Of a stretch of DNA of 64,000 nucleotides, positions 33,426 through 42,818 are shown one piece after another. The translations under genes and the position numbers were made by a program. The first letter of the stretch is position 1, and every line of letters starts with the position of its first letter. Source of the DNA: CADEDH01 sp965262175 (lineage in GTDB: Bacteria > Actinomycetota > Acidimicrobiia > Acidimicrobiales > SZUA-35); contig CBDHES010000002.1 of the NCBI GenBank assembly GCA_965262175.1, positions 2,976,001 to 3,040,000 of the forward strand. The letters are read 5' to 3'. A model generated the notes under the pieces. The model did no database searches, had not been told where the DNA came from, and saw only the letters and a list, made by a program, of their open reading frames with translations.

Positions 33426-35003
33426 TCACCGGGCGCAGTCGACATCGACCGGGCGGCTCCGGCTCCAGTTCCACCCCAGGGGGCCGTTCCCGCCCGAGGC
33501 GCCGTCGTCGGCGCACAGCCAGTCGGTGATCGCGTCCGGCCGGCCACCGAGGCGATGCCAGGGATAGTCGGCCACGACGGGGCGGGCGTCGGCCCCCAGC
33601 TCCCGGCGGATGTGGTCGATGTCGACCGGCGACTCGGCCGTCGCCCGCTCGAGGTTGACCTGCGCCACCCACCGCTCGGGGTTCGCCGCCCCGTAGCAGA
33701 CGGCGAGCGCCGCCGCCGACAGCACGGCGGCGCTCGGCAGCCAGTTGCTCTCGGCGTGGACCCCGACCGATCGGGCGACCGACAGCACGGTCATGAGCGC
33801 CAGCCACGCCAGGAACGTGGCGACCGAGAGCCGGAGCATCGTCAACCCGAAGGCTCCGATGTAGAACCCGAGGCGGCTGTAGGAGGCGACGGTCAGGGCG
33901 ACGAGGGCCACCCCGACGACGAGCGCCGGGATCCGCTGGGCCCGGTCGACCGCCAGACCCTGACGGCCGACGAGTGACGATGCGTTGACGACCATCAGCG
34001 CCACCGCGGCCGCCGCCACGAGCTGGAAGAAGCCTTGGCGGGCGTACTCGGCCGGGGTCACCCCCGCCGAGGCGATGATCGCCTCGGCGCTGCCGAGCAC
34101 CACCGCCAGCTGGGTGGCGCACCAGACGGTCAGGACCGCCGCGGTGGCCCACAGCGCCACCAAGGCCTCGGTTCGATATCGGGGTTCGGTGGCGGCGTCA
34201 TCGACCGGGTCGGCGGTGGCCCGACGGCTGACGAGCGCCAGCGCCGTGGCCGGGACCAGCAGCACCGCCACGAGGACGAGATGGCCGATCCCGGTCGCCG
34301 GGTCGGCGCTGGCGACGACACCCCCGAAGGCGGCGTCGCCGCTGGCCAGCAGGGCGACGAGGACCATGACGACGACCGACGCCACCCCGCCGGCCCGGAG
34401 CCAGGTCCCCAGCCGGCCACCGGTGCGCTCGCCGACGGTCCGGCCGGCGACGACGAGCCAGCCCGGCGCGTCGAGGAGCGCGAACCATCCGTCGGTGACG
34501 GACCGGAGCCACGGTCGACGTTGATAGACCCGCAACCCGTCGGCGGCCAGCAACCCGACGAGCCCGGTCACCGCCACGATGACGACGCCGGTCACCCACG
34601 GTGAGTCCCGGAGTGCCAGCAGGGCGGCGGCCACGACGGCGAGCCCGGCTCCGACCCGTTGGACCAGCGTGCCCAGCCGCCCGGCGACCGCCAGCAACCC
34701 GACGGCGGCCCAGACGAGAAGCGTCCCACCGATCGACGAGGCCGGCCCCCGGATGGCGAGGTCACCGACGACCGCCACGGCGACCACCGCCGCGGCCAGG
34801 GCCGGTGTCCACGGCGGGCGGGGTCGGGCCGGCGCCGACTGGCGAGGGGCCGGGACCACCGGCGGTCGCCAACCGGGGGCGATCGGCCCCATCCCGGGTA
34901 CCGAGCCCGGTCTCGGGCCGGGCAGGGGGGTGGCCCCGTCGGGAGGGGGTGGGGGCGGGGGCGTCCCGGGTTTCGAGGCGCGCTGAAGCTGAGGGTCGGG
35001 CAT
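33426..35003 (-). CDS. DUF4173-like polytopic membrane protein
   Basis: This 525-residue protein has a Pro-rich cytosolic N-terminus (about residues 1-65, including a run of seven Pro) and about ten to twelve hydrophobic helices. A 70-residue soluble C-terminal tail follows. The phrase AEYARQGFFQLVAAAAVALM is characteristic of the DUF4153/DUF4173 families, uncharacterised membrane proteins often next to two-component systems. Here the OmpR-type kinase gene lies 62 bp upstream on the same strand. No enzymatic motif is seen. Confidence 0.8.
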   Translation of the reverse strand: MPDPQLQRASKPGTPPPPPPPDGATPLPGPRPGSVPGMGPIAPGWRPPVVPAPRQSAPARPRPPWTPALAAAVVAVAVVGDLAIRGPASSIGGTLLVWAAVGLLAVAGRLGTLVQRVGAGLAVVAAALLALRDSPWVTGVVIVAVTGLVGLLAADGLRVYQRRPWLRSVTDGWFALLDAPGWLVVAGRTVGERTGGRLGTWLRAGGVASVVVMVLVALLASGDAAFGGVVASADPATGIGHLVLVAVLLVPATALALVSRRATADPVDDAATEPRYRTEALVALWATAAVLTVWCATQLAVVLGSAEAIIASAGVTPAEYARQGFFQLVAAAAVALMVVNASSLVGRQGLAVDRAQRIPALVVGVALVALTVASYSRLGFYIGAFGLTMLRLSVATFLAWLALMTVLSVARSVGVHAESNWLPSAAVLSAAALAVCYGAANPERWVAQVNLERATAESPVDIDHIRRELGADARPVVADYPWHRLGGRPDAITDWLCADDGASGGNGPLGWNWSRSRPVDVDCAR

Positions 35004-35065
35004 GAGGCTCCCTTCGTTCCCCGCCGGCTCCGCATCGGCCGGCGGGGGTGTCGTGCTGGGTCGGG

Positions 35066-36085
35066 TCAGTCGGGTGGACGGGCGGGCAGGGTCACGGTGA
35101 CGCAGGCGCCCCGCGGCTTGTTCGACGTGATGCCGATCGTGCCCCGGTGGCGATCGACGATTCGCTTGCAGATGGCAAGGCCCAACCCGGCGCCGCCCCC
35201 GCCGGTCGGGGCGGAGCCGTCGGCCTGCCAGAACCGCTCGAAGACCCGGGCCTGATCCTGGGGGGCGATCCCGGGTCCGTGATCTCGGACCCGGACCATG
35301 ACGTCGTCGTCCCGTCCCTCCGCTTCGACGACGACCTCGCTCCCCATCGGAGCGAACCGGAGGGCGTTGCCCACAAGGTTGGTGAACAGCTGGTGGAGGC
35401 GGGCCTCGTCGGCCACGACGCCGAGCGGGCCGGCGGTGGTCAGGGTGATCAGCGAGGCCGGGTGGAGCAGCTCGGCCTCGTCGACGACTTGCTTGAGCAC
35501 GACGCCGACCGCCACCAACTCGCCCGGCGGGGGCTCGGCCGGGCTCTCCAACCGGCTCAGGTCGAGGAGCTGGGTCACGAGCTTCGACAGGTGTTCGGCC
35601 TGGGCCAGCATGGTGGCCAGCGTCTCGGCGTCGGGCTCGGTCACGTGGTCGACCAGGTTCTCGAGATGGGATCGAAGGGCGGCGACCGGGGTCCGGAGCT
35701 CGTGGGAGGCGTTGGCCACGAACTCCTTCTGGGCCCGGTCGACCTCGGCCAGCTCGGCCGCCATCCGGTTGAACGATTCGGCCAGCTCGCCGACCTCGTC
35801 CCGGCTCGGGACCTCGACCCGCCAGTGGTAGTCACCCTTGGCCATCTGCCGGGCACCCCGGGCCATCTCCCGCAGCGGGGTGGTCAGCCCGTGGGCCAGG
35901 AACTGAACGGCGATCAGGGCCAGTGAGGCCGAGATGATCGGCCGGACCCACACCGGCCAACCGAGCAGGTAGCCGAGCTGGCTCATCACCGCGGTCACGG
36001 CCACCGCGGCCACGATCACGATCGACCACTTGGTCTTGATGCTGGTCAGCCGATCCAGCGGGCGAGGGCGGCGAAGGTTGCTCAC
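35066..36085 (-). CDS. Sensor histidine kinase with HAMP domain
   Basis: This is a 339-residue membrane kinase. Two hydrophobic segments (about residues 20-45 and 47-66) are joined by a very short loop, so it has almost no extracytoplasmic sensor. A HAMP domain, the HisKA helix NASHELRTPVAAL (phospho-His) and an HATPase domain with NLVGNALRF, RDHGPGIAPQD and GGAGLGLAI follow. Its ATG overlaps the response-regulator stop by 4 nt. Signal probably comes from the membrane or a partner protein. Confidence 0.92.
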   Translation of the reverse strand: MSNLRRPRPLDRLTSIKTKWSIVIVAAVAVTAVMSQLGYLLGWPVWVRPIISASLALIAVQFLAHGLTTPLREMARGARQMAKGDYHWRVEVPSRDEVGELAESFNRMAAELAEVDRAQKEFVANASHELRTPVAALRSHLENLVDHVTEPDAETLATMLAQAEHLSKLVTQLLDLSRLESPAEPPPGELVAVGVVLKQVVDEAELLHPASLITLTTAGPLGVVADEARLHQLFTNLVGNALRFAPMGSEVVVEAEGRDDDVMVRVRDHGPGIAPQDQARVFERFWQADGSAPTGGGGAGLGLAICKRIVDRHRGTIGITSNKPRGACVTVTLPARPPD

Positions 36086-36783
36086 CGGTCGAGATCACCC
36101 AGGCTGTAGCCGATGCCGTGCACCGTGCGGATCAGGTCGTCGCTCGTCTTGCGGCGGATCGAGCGGATGTGGCTGTCGACGGTCCGGGCCATCGACCCCT
36201 CCCGGAAGCCCCAGACCTCCTCCAGCAGCTCGAGCCGGGTCCGGACCGCCCCGTCGGCCCGGTGGAGGGCGGCGAGGAGATCGAACTCGGTCGGGGTGAG
36301 GTGGACCGGACGTGACCGATGGCGGACGAGCCGGCGGTCGAGGTCGACGACCAACTCCTCGTGCTCCGGACGGTCGGCGGCACCGACCGGTGGTTCGGCG
36401 GCCCGACGGAGGACGGCCCGGACCCGGGCGGTGAGCTCCTTCATCGAGAACGGCTTGGTCAGGTAGTCGTCGGCGCCGAGCCCGAGACCGACGAGGAGGT
36501 CGGTCTCGTCATCCCGGGCGGTCAGCATGATGGTCGGGATCCGTCGGGTCCGCTGGAGTCGACGGCACACCTCGAGGCCGTCGAACCCGGGGAGATTGAG
36601 ATCGAGCACCACGAGCGCCGGCTGGCGGTCGTCGGCGACCGCCACCGCGGTCGGGCCGTCCGCCGCCCAGAGGGCGTCGTACCCTTCCGACCGAAGCCGG
36701 GACACCACCGCATCGGCGATGGACCGCTCGTCCTCCACGACCAGGATGGTGCACGAGTCGCCAGCGCGAACCGTTCCACTCAC
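36082..36783 (-). CDS. OmpR/PhoB-family response regulator
   Basis: This is a 233-residue regulator. The receiver domain has acidic residues in VVEDERS, phospho-Asp in VVLDLNLPG, Thr in MLTARDD and Lys in YLTKPF. The winged-helix DNA-binding domain (about 135-230) has VHLTPTEFDLLAALH and VDSHIRSIRRKT. GTG 36781-36783 is chosen because the protein then has standard length; the longer open frame upstream is unsupported. It is the first gene of the pair with the HAMP kinase. Confidence 0.92.
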   Translation of the reverse strand: MSGTVRAGDSCTILVVEDERSIADAVVSRLRSEGYDALWAADGPTAVAVADDRQPALVVLDLNLPGFDGLEVCRRLQRTRRIPTIMLTARDDETDLLVGLGLGADDYLTKPFSMKELTARVRAVLRRAAEPPVGAADRPEHEELVVDLDRRLVRHRSRPVHLTPTEFDLLAALHRADGAVRTRLELLEEVWGFREGSMARTVDSHIRSIRRKTSDDLIRTVHGIGYSLGDLDR

Positions 36784-36895
36784 GTTGACCAGCGTACGAC
36801 AGGCGGGCCGGTGGTGTCCCCCGCGGTCTGTGGCCGAATTGTGTGGATTCGGTGCAACTCGTGCCGGTTCGGCCCGGCGGGACATGATAGCGAGC

Positions 36896-37765
36896 ATGGC
36901 TATCGGACCGACCTGGACGATCGGCGACGTCACCGTCACCAGCATCATCGAGAGCGACCAGCACTGGAAGTGGGCCTGGCTCCTTCCCGACGTGACCGAC
37001 GAGACGGTCGAATCGGTGCCGTGGCTCCGACCCCACTTCGTCGATGAGAAGGGCAAGCTCATCCTTCGCATCCAGGCCCTGGTGGTCCGATCCGGTGGAC
37101 TGACCATCGCGGTCGACACCTGCGTCGGGAACGACAAGGACCGGCCGTCGCCGCTGTTCGACAAGCTCCAGACGTCGTTCCTCGACGACCTGACCGGGGC
37201 CGGCTACCCACCCGACACCATCGATCGTGTCGTGTGCACCCACCTCCACGTCGACCACGTCGGCTGGAACACCCACCTCGTCGACGGGGAGTGGATCCCC
37301 ACGTTCCCCAACGCCCGCTACCTGATGGGCTCGGTCGAGTACGAGCACTGGTCGAACGAGGGGGAGTCGATCTACGGGAACGTGATGGAGGACTCGGTCG
37401 AGCCGGTGCGGGCCGCCGGCCTCGTCGACCTCGTCGACTCCGACCACCGGATCACCGACGAGGTCTGGCTCGAGCCGACCCCGGGCCACACCCCCGGCCA
37501 TCAGAGCGTCCGGATCTCGTCGGGCGGGGCCGGAGCGGTCATCACCGGCGACATGGTCCACCACCCGATTCAGCTCCACCGGGTCGATCTCGCCTCCAGC
37601 GCCGACATCGACTCGGCGGCCGCGGTGGCGATGCGGCGGGATCGGTTCGCAGCGTGGGCGGCCGACGAGCTGCTGGTGATCGGCACCCACTTCGCCGGTC
37701 CCGGTGCGGGCCGACTCCGCCCGGTTGGCGACGGCGCCGAGGGCGACTGGTTCTACGACTGCTGA
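36896..37765 (+). CDS. Metallo-beta-lactamase-fold hydrolase
   Basis: This 289-residue MBL protein has the zinc motif THLHVDHVGWN, a later histidine in TPGHTPGHQS, TGDMVHHP and a final THFAGP His. WNTHLVDGEWIPTFPNARYL matches the AHL-lactonase/phosphodiesterase-like subgroup, so quorum-quenching-type lactonase or related activity is possible but unproved. ATG 36896 is used; ATG 36884 in the same frame is an alternative. It is divergent from the OmpR-type regulator gene across about 110 bp. Confidence 0.87.
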   Translation: MAIGPTWTIGDVTVTSIIESDQHWKWAWLLPDVTDETVESVPWLRPHFVDEKGKLILRIQALVVRSGGLTIAVDTCVGNDKDRPSPLFDKLQTSFLDDLTGAGYPPDTIDRVVCTHLHVDHVGWNTHLVDGEWIPTFPNARYLMGSVEYEHWSNEGESIYGNVMEDSVEPVRAAGLVDLVDSDHRITDEVWLEPTPGHTPGHQSVRISSGGAGAVITGDMVHHPIQLHRVDLASSADIDSAAAVAMRRDRFAAWAADELLVIGTHFAGPGAGRLRPVGDGAEGDWFYDC

Positions 37766-37820
37766 GCGCCCGCGGGCTCGACGGCCGCAGACCGGGACGA
37801 GAGCTGGGCGGCGCCCGGGG

Positions 37821-38072
37821 TCAGGGTCGTCCGCCGTGGCGCCGCATCGGGGGGACCGTCGTCGGCGGCTGCTTGCGGGGTGGGAGCTCGGTCAGCAGGT
37901 CGGCCGTCGCGGCGGTGATCGTCGCCACGGCCCTCTCGAAGACCTCCTCGGTGGCGGCGGTCGGGTGACGGATCCCGCTGATCTTGCGGACGTACTGCCT
38001 CGCTCCGGCCTCGATCTCGGCCGGGGTGGCCGCCGGTTCGAGGCCACGGAGGATCGTGATGTTTCGGCACAT
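37821..38072 (-). CDS. DUF2277-family small protein
   Basis: This 83-residue protein begins MCRNITILRGLEP and contains QYVRKISGIRHPT, the conserved features of DUF2277, a short family widespread in actinobacteria and proteobacteria without known function. Start ATG 38070-38072 matches the family N-terminus exactly. The C-terminal 15 residues are Pro/Arg-rich. Confidence 0.9.
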   Translation of the reverse strand: MCRNITILRGLEPAATPAEIEAGARQYVRKISGIRHPTAATEEVFERAVATITAATADLLTELPPRKQPPTTVPPMRRHGGRP

Positions 38073-38122
38073 CGCCCCAGTCTCGCAAGCCGGAGCGGTC
38101 GGCACCCGCCGTGGGGCGCCCT

Positions 38123-38974
38123 TCAGCGGTCGGTCGGAGCCTGCGACTCGACGTAGGCCAGCACGTCGTCGACCGGGCGGTGGTGGCCGGGCTGAACGAT
38201 CAGGCGGTCAACGCCAGCCGCTCCGTAGGCCTCCCGTTCCCCGGCTGCCAGTCGTCGGGGAGGGGTGATGCTGATCTCCAGCTCGCCCAGCTCCTCGGGA
38301 CGATCGCAGGTCTCAAGGAGCCGACGGAGGCGGGCGACGTCGTCGGTGGCGGTGTCCAGGTCCCGCATGAAGCCGTACCAGCCATGGGCGGTCTCGACCG
38401 CCCGCCGCAGCGCCCGGTCGCTGTGACCGCCGACGACGACCGGGATCGGTCGGGCCGGCTTGGGGTTGGCGGTGACCGATCGGAACGACACGAACTCCCC
38501 GTCGAACGACGCCGCGTCGGTCGTCCACAACAGGCGCATGGCCCGGAGGTACTCGTCGGCCCGGACGCCGCGCCGGCCGAGCGGCACCCCGCAGGCCGTC
38601 ATCTCCGGTTCGAGGTAGCCGACGCCCAAGCCGAACAGGAGCCGGCCCCCGCTGAGGTGGTCGAGGCTGGCCAGGCTCTTGGCCAGCACCGCCGGCTGGC
38701 GCTGGGGGAGGATGATGATCCCCGTCCCGAGCTTGATCGTCGAGGTGGCGGCGGCAACGTAGGCCAGGGCGACGGCCGAGTCGACGAAGTCGGTCTCGGG
38801 GGCGGCCGGCGACGGCGGCGCCTGGGGATCGGGGAGGACGATGTGCTCGCCGGTCCACACCGACTCGTAGCCCAGCTCCTCGGCCCGGCGGGCGACCCGG
38901 ACCATCACATCGGGGTCGGCCATGGATCCCATGTTGATGCCGAACAGGGCGAGGGACGGGAGGGTCGTGGTCAT
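38123..38974 (-). CDS. LLM-class F420-dependent oxidoreductase
   Basis: This 283-residue luciferase-like monooxygenase-fold protein resembles actinobacterial TIGR03619-type F420-dependent enzymes. Marks are ARRAEELGYESVWTGEHIV, TIKLGTGIIILPQRQP, LDHLSGGRLLFGLGVGYL and PIPVVVGGHSDRALRRA. The cofactor is inferred from family, since FMN-dependent relatives exist. Start ATG 38972-38974. It is followed by DUF2277 on the same strand, and the promoter region is shared with the divergent glycan cluster. Confidence 0.87.
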   Translation of the reverse strand: MTTTLPSLALFGINMGSMADPDVMVRVARRAEELGYESVWTGEHIVLPDPQAPPSPAAPETDFVDSAVALAYVAAATSTIKLGTGIIILPQRQPAVLAKSLASLDHLSGGRLLFGLGVGYLEPEMTACGVPLGRRGVRADEYLRAMRLLWTTDAASFDGEFVSFRSVTANPKPARPIPVVVGGHSDRALRRAVETAHGWYGFMRDLDTATDDVARLRRLLETCDRPEELGELEISITPPRRLAAGEREAYGAAGVDRLIVQPGHHRPVDDVLAYVESQAPTDR

Positions 38975-39131
38975 GGGGCGAACCTAGTCGCCCGGTAACG
39001 CCGGTCGCACCTGGGCCCATCACCACCACTATGCGACAAAGATCGACGGTCAACTACGCTCATGAGCGGTAGTTTGGGTTGATTTCGATTCTTGCCTCTC
39101 GGGCGCACGAACGGGGTGAATCCCTGCGATC

Positions 39132-39506
39132 ATGGCCGTCATGAGCATCGCCCGCCGGATGTCAGAACCGGTCACGGCCCCGGCCCGCCGCATCGTCACG
39201 CACTATGTCGGCTTCTTCGAGGACCTGATCCACGCCGTCAAGTCCGAGCTGGTCGCCAAGATCGACGGGATCTCGTCCCGCCTCGACGATCTCGACCGCT
39301 CGGTTGCCACCAGCCACCAGAGCATCTCCGATCAGATCGCGGTCCAGGCCGCGACGATCCGCAACCTCAGCGCCGAGGTCGAGCGACTCCAAGCTCTCGC
39401 CGCCCGCCTCGAAGCGGCCCAGGTGGCGGTCGAGCTCGACGCCGATCGTCGAGCCGAGACCACCATCGACGTCGCCCGAGAGGCCGCCGCCCCGGTCGGC
39501 GCGTGA
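39132..39506 (+). CDS. Coiled-coil protein heading the glycan cluster
   Basis: This 124-residue protein has no signal peptide. After a short basic N-terminus, residues about 25-110 form a heptad-rich coiled coil (SSRLDDLDRSVATSHQSISD, then IRNLSAEVERLQALAARLEA). It is co-translated with the giant glycosyltransferase gene (GTGA overlap at its stop). Position suggests a scaffold or length-setting partner for the transferase, as coiled coils set chain length in WbdA-WbdD systems. That role is inference; no family was recognised. Confidence 0.72.
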   Translation: MAVMSIARRMSEPVTAPARRIVTHYVGFFEDLIHAVKSELVAKIDGISSRLDDLDRSVATSHQSISDQIAVQAATIRNLSAEVERLQALAARLEAAQVAVELDADRRAETTIDVAREAAAPVGA

Positions 39507-42500
39507 CCGTCGTCTACGACCTGCTCGGGGTCCAGAGCAGGGACCACGGCGAGCGGGGCATCGCCCGCTACGTCCTCCAGCTCGGGCTGGCGATCGAGCG
39601 CCGGCGGCCGGGCCTGATCGACCAGTTCCTGATGCACCCCGGCCTCCCGCTCCCGGCGAGCGCGGAAGCGTTGATCGCCACCGGCCGGGTGATCCGGACC
39701 GATGAGCGACGACACGAGCGGACCCCGATGGCGGGCGGGGTGTTCATCGCCGGCTCGCCGTTCGAGGCGTTCCACTTCACCTCGGACCACATCCTCCCCG
39801 ACTACGCCCGAGGCCCGGCCTGGCGCCGATTGGCCGTCGTCCACGACGTGATCCCCGGCCTGTTCCCCGAGCTCTACCTGCAGACCATCGAGAACAAGCA
39901 CTACTACCAGGCCCGACTGAACGCGCTCCGCAGCTTCGACCGGTTCGTGACCAACTCGGTCGCCACCCTGGACGACACCATCGAGATGCTCGACCTCGAC
40001 CGATCAGAGCTGACGGTGATCGGGGGCGGGGCCGACGCCCGGTTCCGACCTCCAGCGGCCGGTCACGAGGCGACGGCGGCCGCCCTGATCACCGAGGGCG
40101 TCATCGACGGCCTGGCGCCCGAGTACGTGCTGTTCCCGACGGGGATGGACCCCCGCAAGAACATCGAACGGATGATCCACGCCTATGGCCGGCTCCCGTC
40201 CGCGCTCCGCCGACGCCACCAGCTCGTGCTGGTGTGCCGGCTGAGTGAGCCCGACCTGGAGATCGTGATGGGTTGGGCAGCCGAGGCCGGCCTGGGCGAC
40301 GAGCTCCTGATCACCGGCTACGTCGACGACGACACGCTGTGCCGCCTCTACCAGGGCGCCCACCTGGTCGTGTTCCCCTCCTACTACGAGGGGTTCGGCC
40401 TCCCGGCGCTCGAGGCCATGCGGTGCGGGGCCCCGGTGATCTGCGCCGACGCCACGTCCCTGATCGAGGTCCAGCCCCTGGCCGAAGCCCGGTTCGATCC
40501 GCTCGACATCGACGACATCGCCGACGCCGTCCGGCGGGCGTTGGCCGACGGGGAGCTCCGGCACCGGCTCCGGACCCAGGAGCTGCCCCCCTTCACCTGG
40601 GAGGTGGCCGCCGACCGGACCGCGGCCGTCGTCGACGAGCTGCTGGCCGAGTTGGACGACCGACGGATCGAGATCGGTCCGGCCAGGCCGTCGCTGGCGG
40701 TGTTCAGCCCGCTGCCCCCGCAGCAGACCCCGGCCGCGTCCTACACCTACCGGATGGTCGAGGCTCTCCGCCGGCGGTGCGACGTCACCGTGTTCGTCGA
40801 TACCCACCCCTCACACGTGTGGGCCCCCGAAGGGGTCTCGATCGAGCCGGTCAAGAACTACGGCCCGCTGACCGCCAGCGGCGCCGCGTTCGACCAGACC
40901 CTCTACGTCCTCGGCGACAACCTCCTCCACATCGCCGCCTACCAGGCGCTGCGGGAGCACCCGGGACCGGTCCTGTTCTTCGATCCCCAGCTCACCGAGC
41001 TGTTCGGCGAGGCCCGCCGGGCAGCCCCCGAGCTCCTCCGGGGCCCGACGGTCGGTTCGACGCTGGCCCACCTCTACCCCGGCCGCTACCGGGTGGAGGT
41101 CGAGGCGATGGAGGCGATCCCGCCGGCGAGCGCCGCCCGGTTCGGGATCCTGATGGCCGCCGAGGCGGCGGAGCTGGCCCGACCGGCGCTGGCCCACGCC
41201 GACCACACCACCCGACTGCTCGCCCTCGACACCGGGGTGGAGGTCGAGCACCTCGGCCCGATCCCGTGCCCCGATGCCGTCGAGCGGGTGCCACCGCCGG
41301 AGCCGACCGACGGGGCAGCGATGATCGTCTCGTTCGGCATGGTGACCCCGGCCCGCCAGCCGGAACGGCTGATCGAAGCGATGACCGCGGTGCACCGCAC
41401 GTCGCCGGCGGCCCGGCTCCGGTTCGTGGGCCCCGTCGAGGCCGGCTACCGGGCCGAGCTGGAGCAGCTCATCGTCACCCGCGGTCTGGGCGACGCCGTC
41501 GAGCTGACCGGACCGGTCGACAACCGGACGCTCGGCGTCTTCCAGCGGGAGGCGACGATCGCCGTGCAGCTGACGACGACCGGCGACACCGAGACCGCCG
41601 CCGAGGTGGCCCAGCTCCTGGCCCTCGGCGTCCCCACCGTCACCACCGGCGCCGGGCCGTTGACCGAGATCCCGGCCGACGCCATCACCCGCGTCGTCCC
41701 CGACGTGGTCGGTGCCGAGCTGGCCGAGACGATCACCGGGCTGCTCCTCGACACCGATCGGCGGAACGAGGTCGTGGCCGCCGGCCTGGCCTTCGCTCGG
41801 TCGACGACGTTCGACGTCGCCGCCGACCGCCTGTTCGAGATCCTCTTCATCGACCCCGAGACCCGACTGGAGGCCGAGATGGACGAGCTGCTGGCCCCGA
41901 TCCGTACCGCCCAGGACGAGACCCGACGTGAGCTCGCCGTCGTCCGCAACGGTCAGGCCGCCTACGTCGGCGACGACCAGATCCTCACCCGGCTGTTCAC
42001 CGGCCAGAAGATCTTCCTCGACAGCCGCGACATCTCGCTGACGCCGGCCCTCGTCCTCGATGGCCGGTGGGAGCCGGAGACGACCGAGGTCCTGCTGCGA
42101 CTCGTCCGTCCGGGCGACACGGTGATCGACATCGGGGCCAACGTCGGCTACTTCGGGATCATCGCCGGGACCCGCCTCGATCGGTCCCAGGGGGCGTCCA
42201 TCCATCTCATCGAGGCCAACCCCCGGTTGGCCACGCTGGCCTTCAAGTCGCTCAACGTGACCGGTCTGGTCGGGATGGCCACGGTGACCAACGCCGCGGT
42301 GAGCGACGACGAGGGCCAGCTCGACCTCCACGTGCCCGGATCGGGGCTGTGGGGCAGCGCGTTCATCGATTCGCTCGACGACGTGTTCAAGACCGAGATC
42401 GAGACCGCCTTGGGTGGCGAGCTCCAACTCGACGATGTCGTGTCCGTGCCATCGCTGACCCTCGACGCCTTCACCGAGGCCCGCTCGATCGACCGGGTCG

Positions 42501-42790
42501 ACCTGATCAAGATGGACATCGAGGGCCACGAGGAGAGGGCCTACGGCGGGATGCGACGGGTGATCGAGGCGAACCGCGACCGTCTCCGGCTGCTGATGGA
42601 GTTCTCCGGCGGCCAGTACCAGGACCCGTTCGGGTTCTTCGATGCGATCCGCGACGACTTCAAGCAGGTCGTCATCATCGAGCCCGGCACCGGTGAGCTG
42701 ATCGAGGCCACCAGCTACGCCGACGTCGCGGCCCGGTCCGAACCGGGCTTCGCCATGTTGTTGGCCACCAACTCCGGCCTCCCCAGCTGA
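39503..42790 (+). CDS. Trifunctional GT4-GT4-FkbM-methyltransferase protein
   Basis: This 1095-residue cytosolic enzyme probably builds and methylates a surface polysaccharide. Residues about 1-390 form a GT4 glycosyltransferase (GIARYVLQLGLAIERR, VVHDVIPGLFPELY, FPTGMDPRKNIERM, and the EGFGLPALEAMRCGAP E-x7-E motif at about 295-310). Residues about 395-800 form a second, degenerate GT4-like unit (PSLAVFSPLPPQQTPAASY; MIVSFGMVTPARQPERLIEA). Residues about 816-1095 form an FkbM-family methyltransferase (VIDIGANVGYFG at about 875, IKMDIEGHEERA). The second GT lacks the full E-x7-E motif and may be non-catalytic. GTG 39503 overlaps the coiled-coil gene; the earlier open frame is spurious. Confidence 0.88.
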   Translation: MTVVYDLLGVQSRDHGERGIARYVLQLGLAIERRRPGLIDQFLMHPGLPLPASAEALIATGRVIRTDERRHERTPMAGGVFIAGSPFEAFHFTSDHILPDYARGPAWRRLAVVHDVIPGLFPELYLQTIENKHYYQARLNALRSFDRFVTNSVATLDDTIEMLDLDRSELTVIGGGADARFRPPAAGHEATAAALITEGVIDGLAPEYVLFPTGMDPRKNIERMIHAYGRLPSALRRRHQLVLVCRLSEPDLEIVMGWAAEAGLGDELLITGYVDDDTLCRLYQGAHLVVFPSYYEGFGLPALEAMRCGAPVICADATSLIEVQPLAEARFDPLDIDDIADAVRRALADGELRHRLRTQELPPFTWEVAADRTAAVVDELLAELDDRRIEIGPARPSLAVFSPLPPQQTPAASYTYRMVEALRRRCDVTVFVDTHPSHVWAPEGVSIEPVKNYGPLTASGAAFDQTLYVLGDNLLHIAAYQALREHPGPVLFFDPQLTELFGEARRAAPELLRGPTVGSTLAHLYPGRYRVEVEAMEAIPPASAARFGILMAAEAAELARPALAHADHTTRLLALDTGVEVEHLGPIPCPDAVERVPPPEPTDGAAMIVSFGMVTPARQPERLIEAMTAVHRTSPAARLRFVGPVEAGYRAELEQLIVTRGLGDAVELTGPVDNRTLGVFQREATIAVQLTTTGDTETAAEVAQLLALGVPTVTTGAGPLTEIPADAITRVVPDVVGAELAETITGLLLDTDRRNEVVAAGLAFARSTTFDVAADRLFEILFIDPETRLEAEMDELLAPIRTAQDETRRELAVVRNGQAAYVGDDQILTRLFTGQKIFLDSRDISLTPALVLDGRWEPETTEVLLRLVRPGDTVIDIGANVGYFGIIAGTRLDRSQGASIHLIEANPRLATLAFKSLNVTGLVGMATVTNAAVSDDEGQLDLHVPGSGLWGSAFIDSLDDVFKTEIETALGGELQLDDVVSVPSLTLDAFTEARSIDRVDLIKMDIEGHEERAYGGMRRVIEANRDRLRLLMEFSGGQYQDPFGFFDAIRDDFKQVVIIEPGTGELIEATSYADVAARSEPGFAMLLATNSGLPS

Positions 42791-42818
42791 CCGCCCGATC
42801 CGTACCAGGAGACCTACC

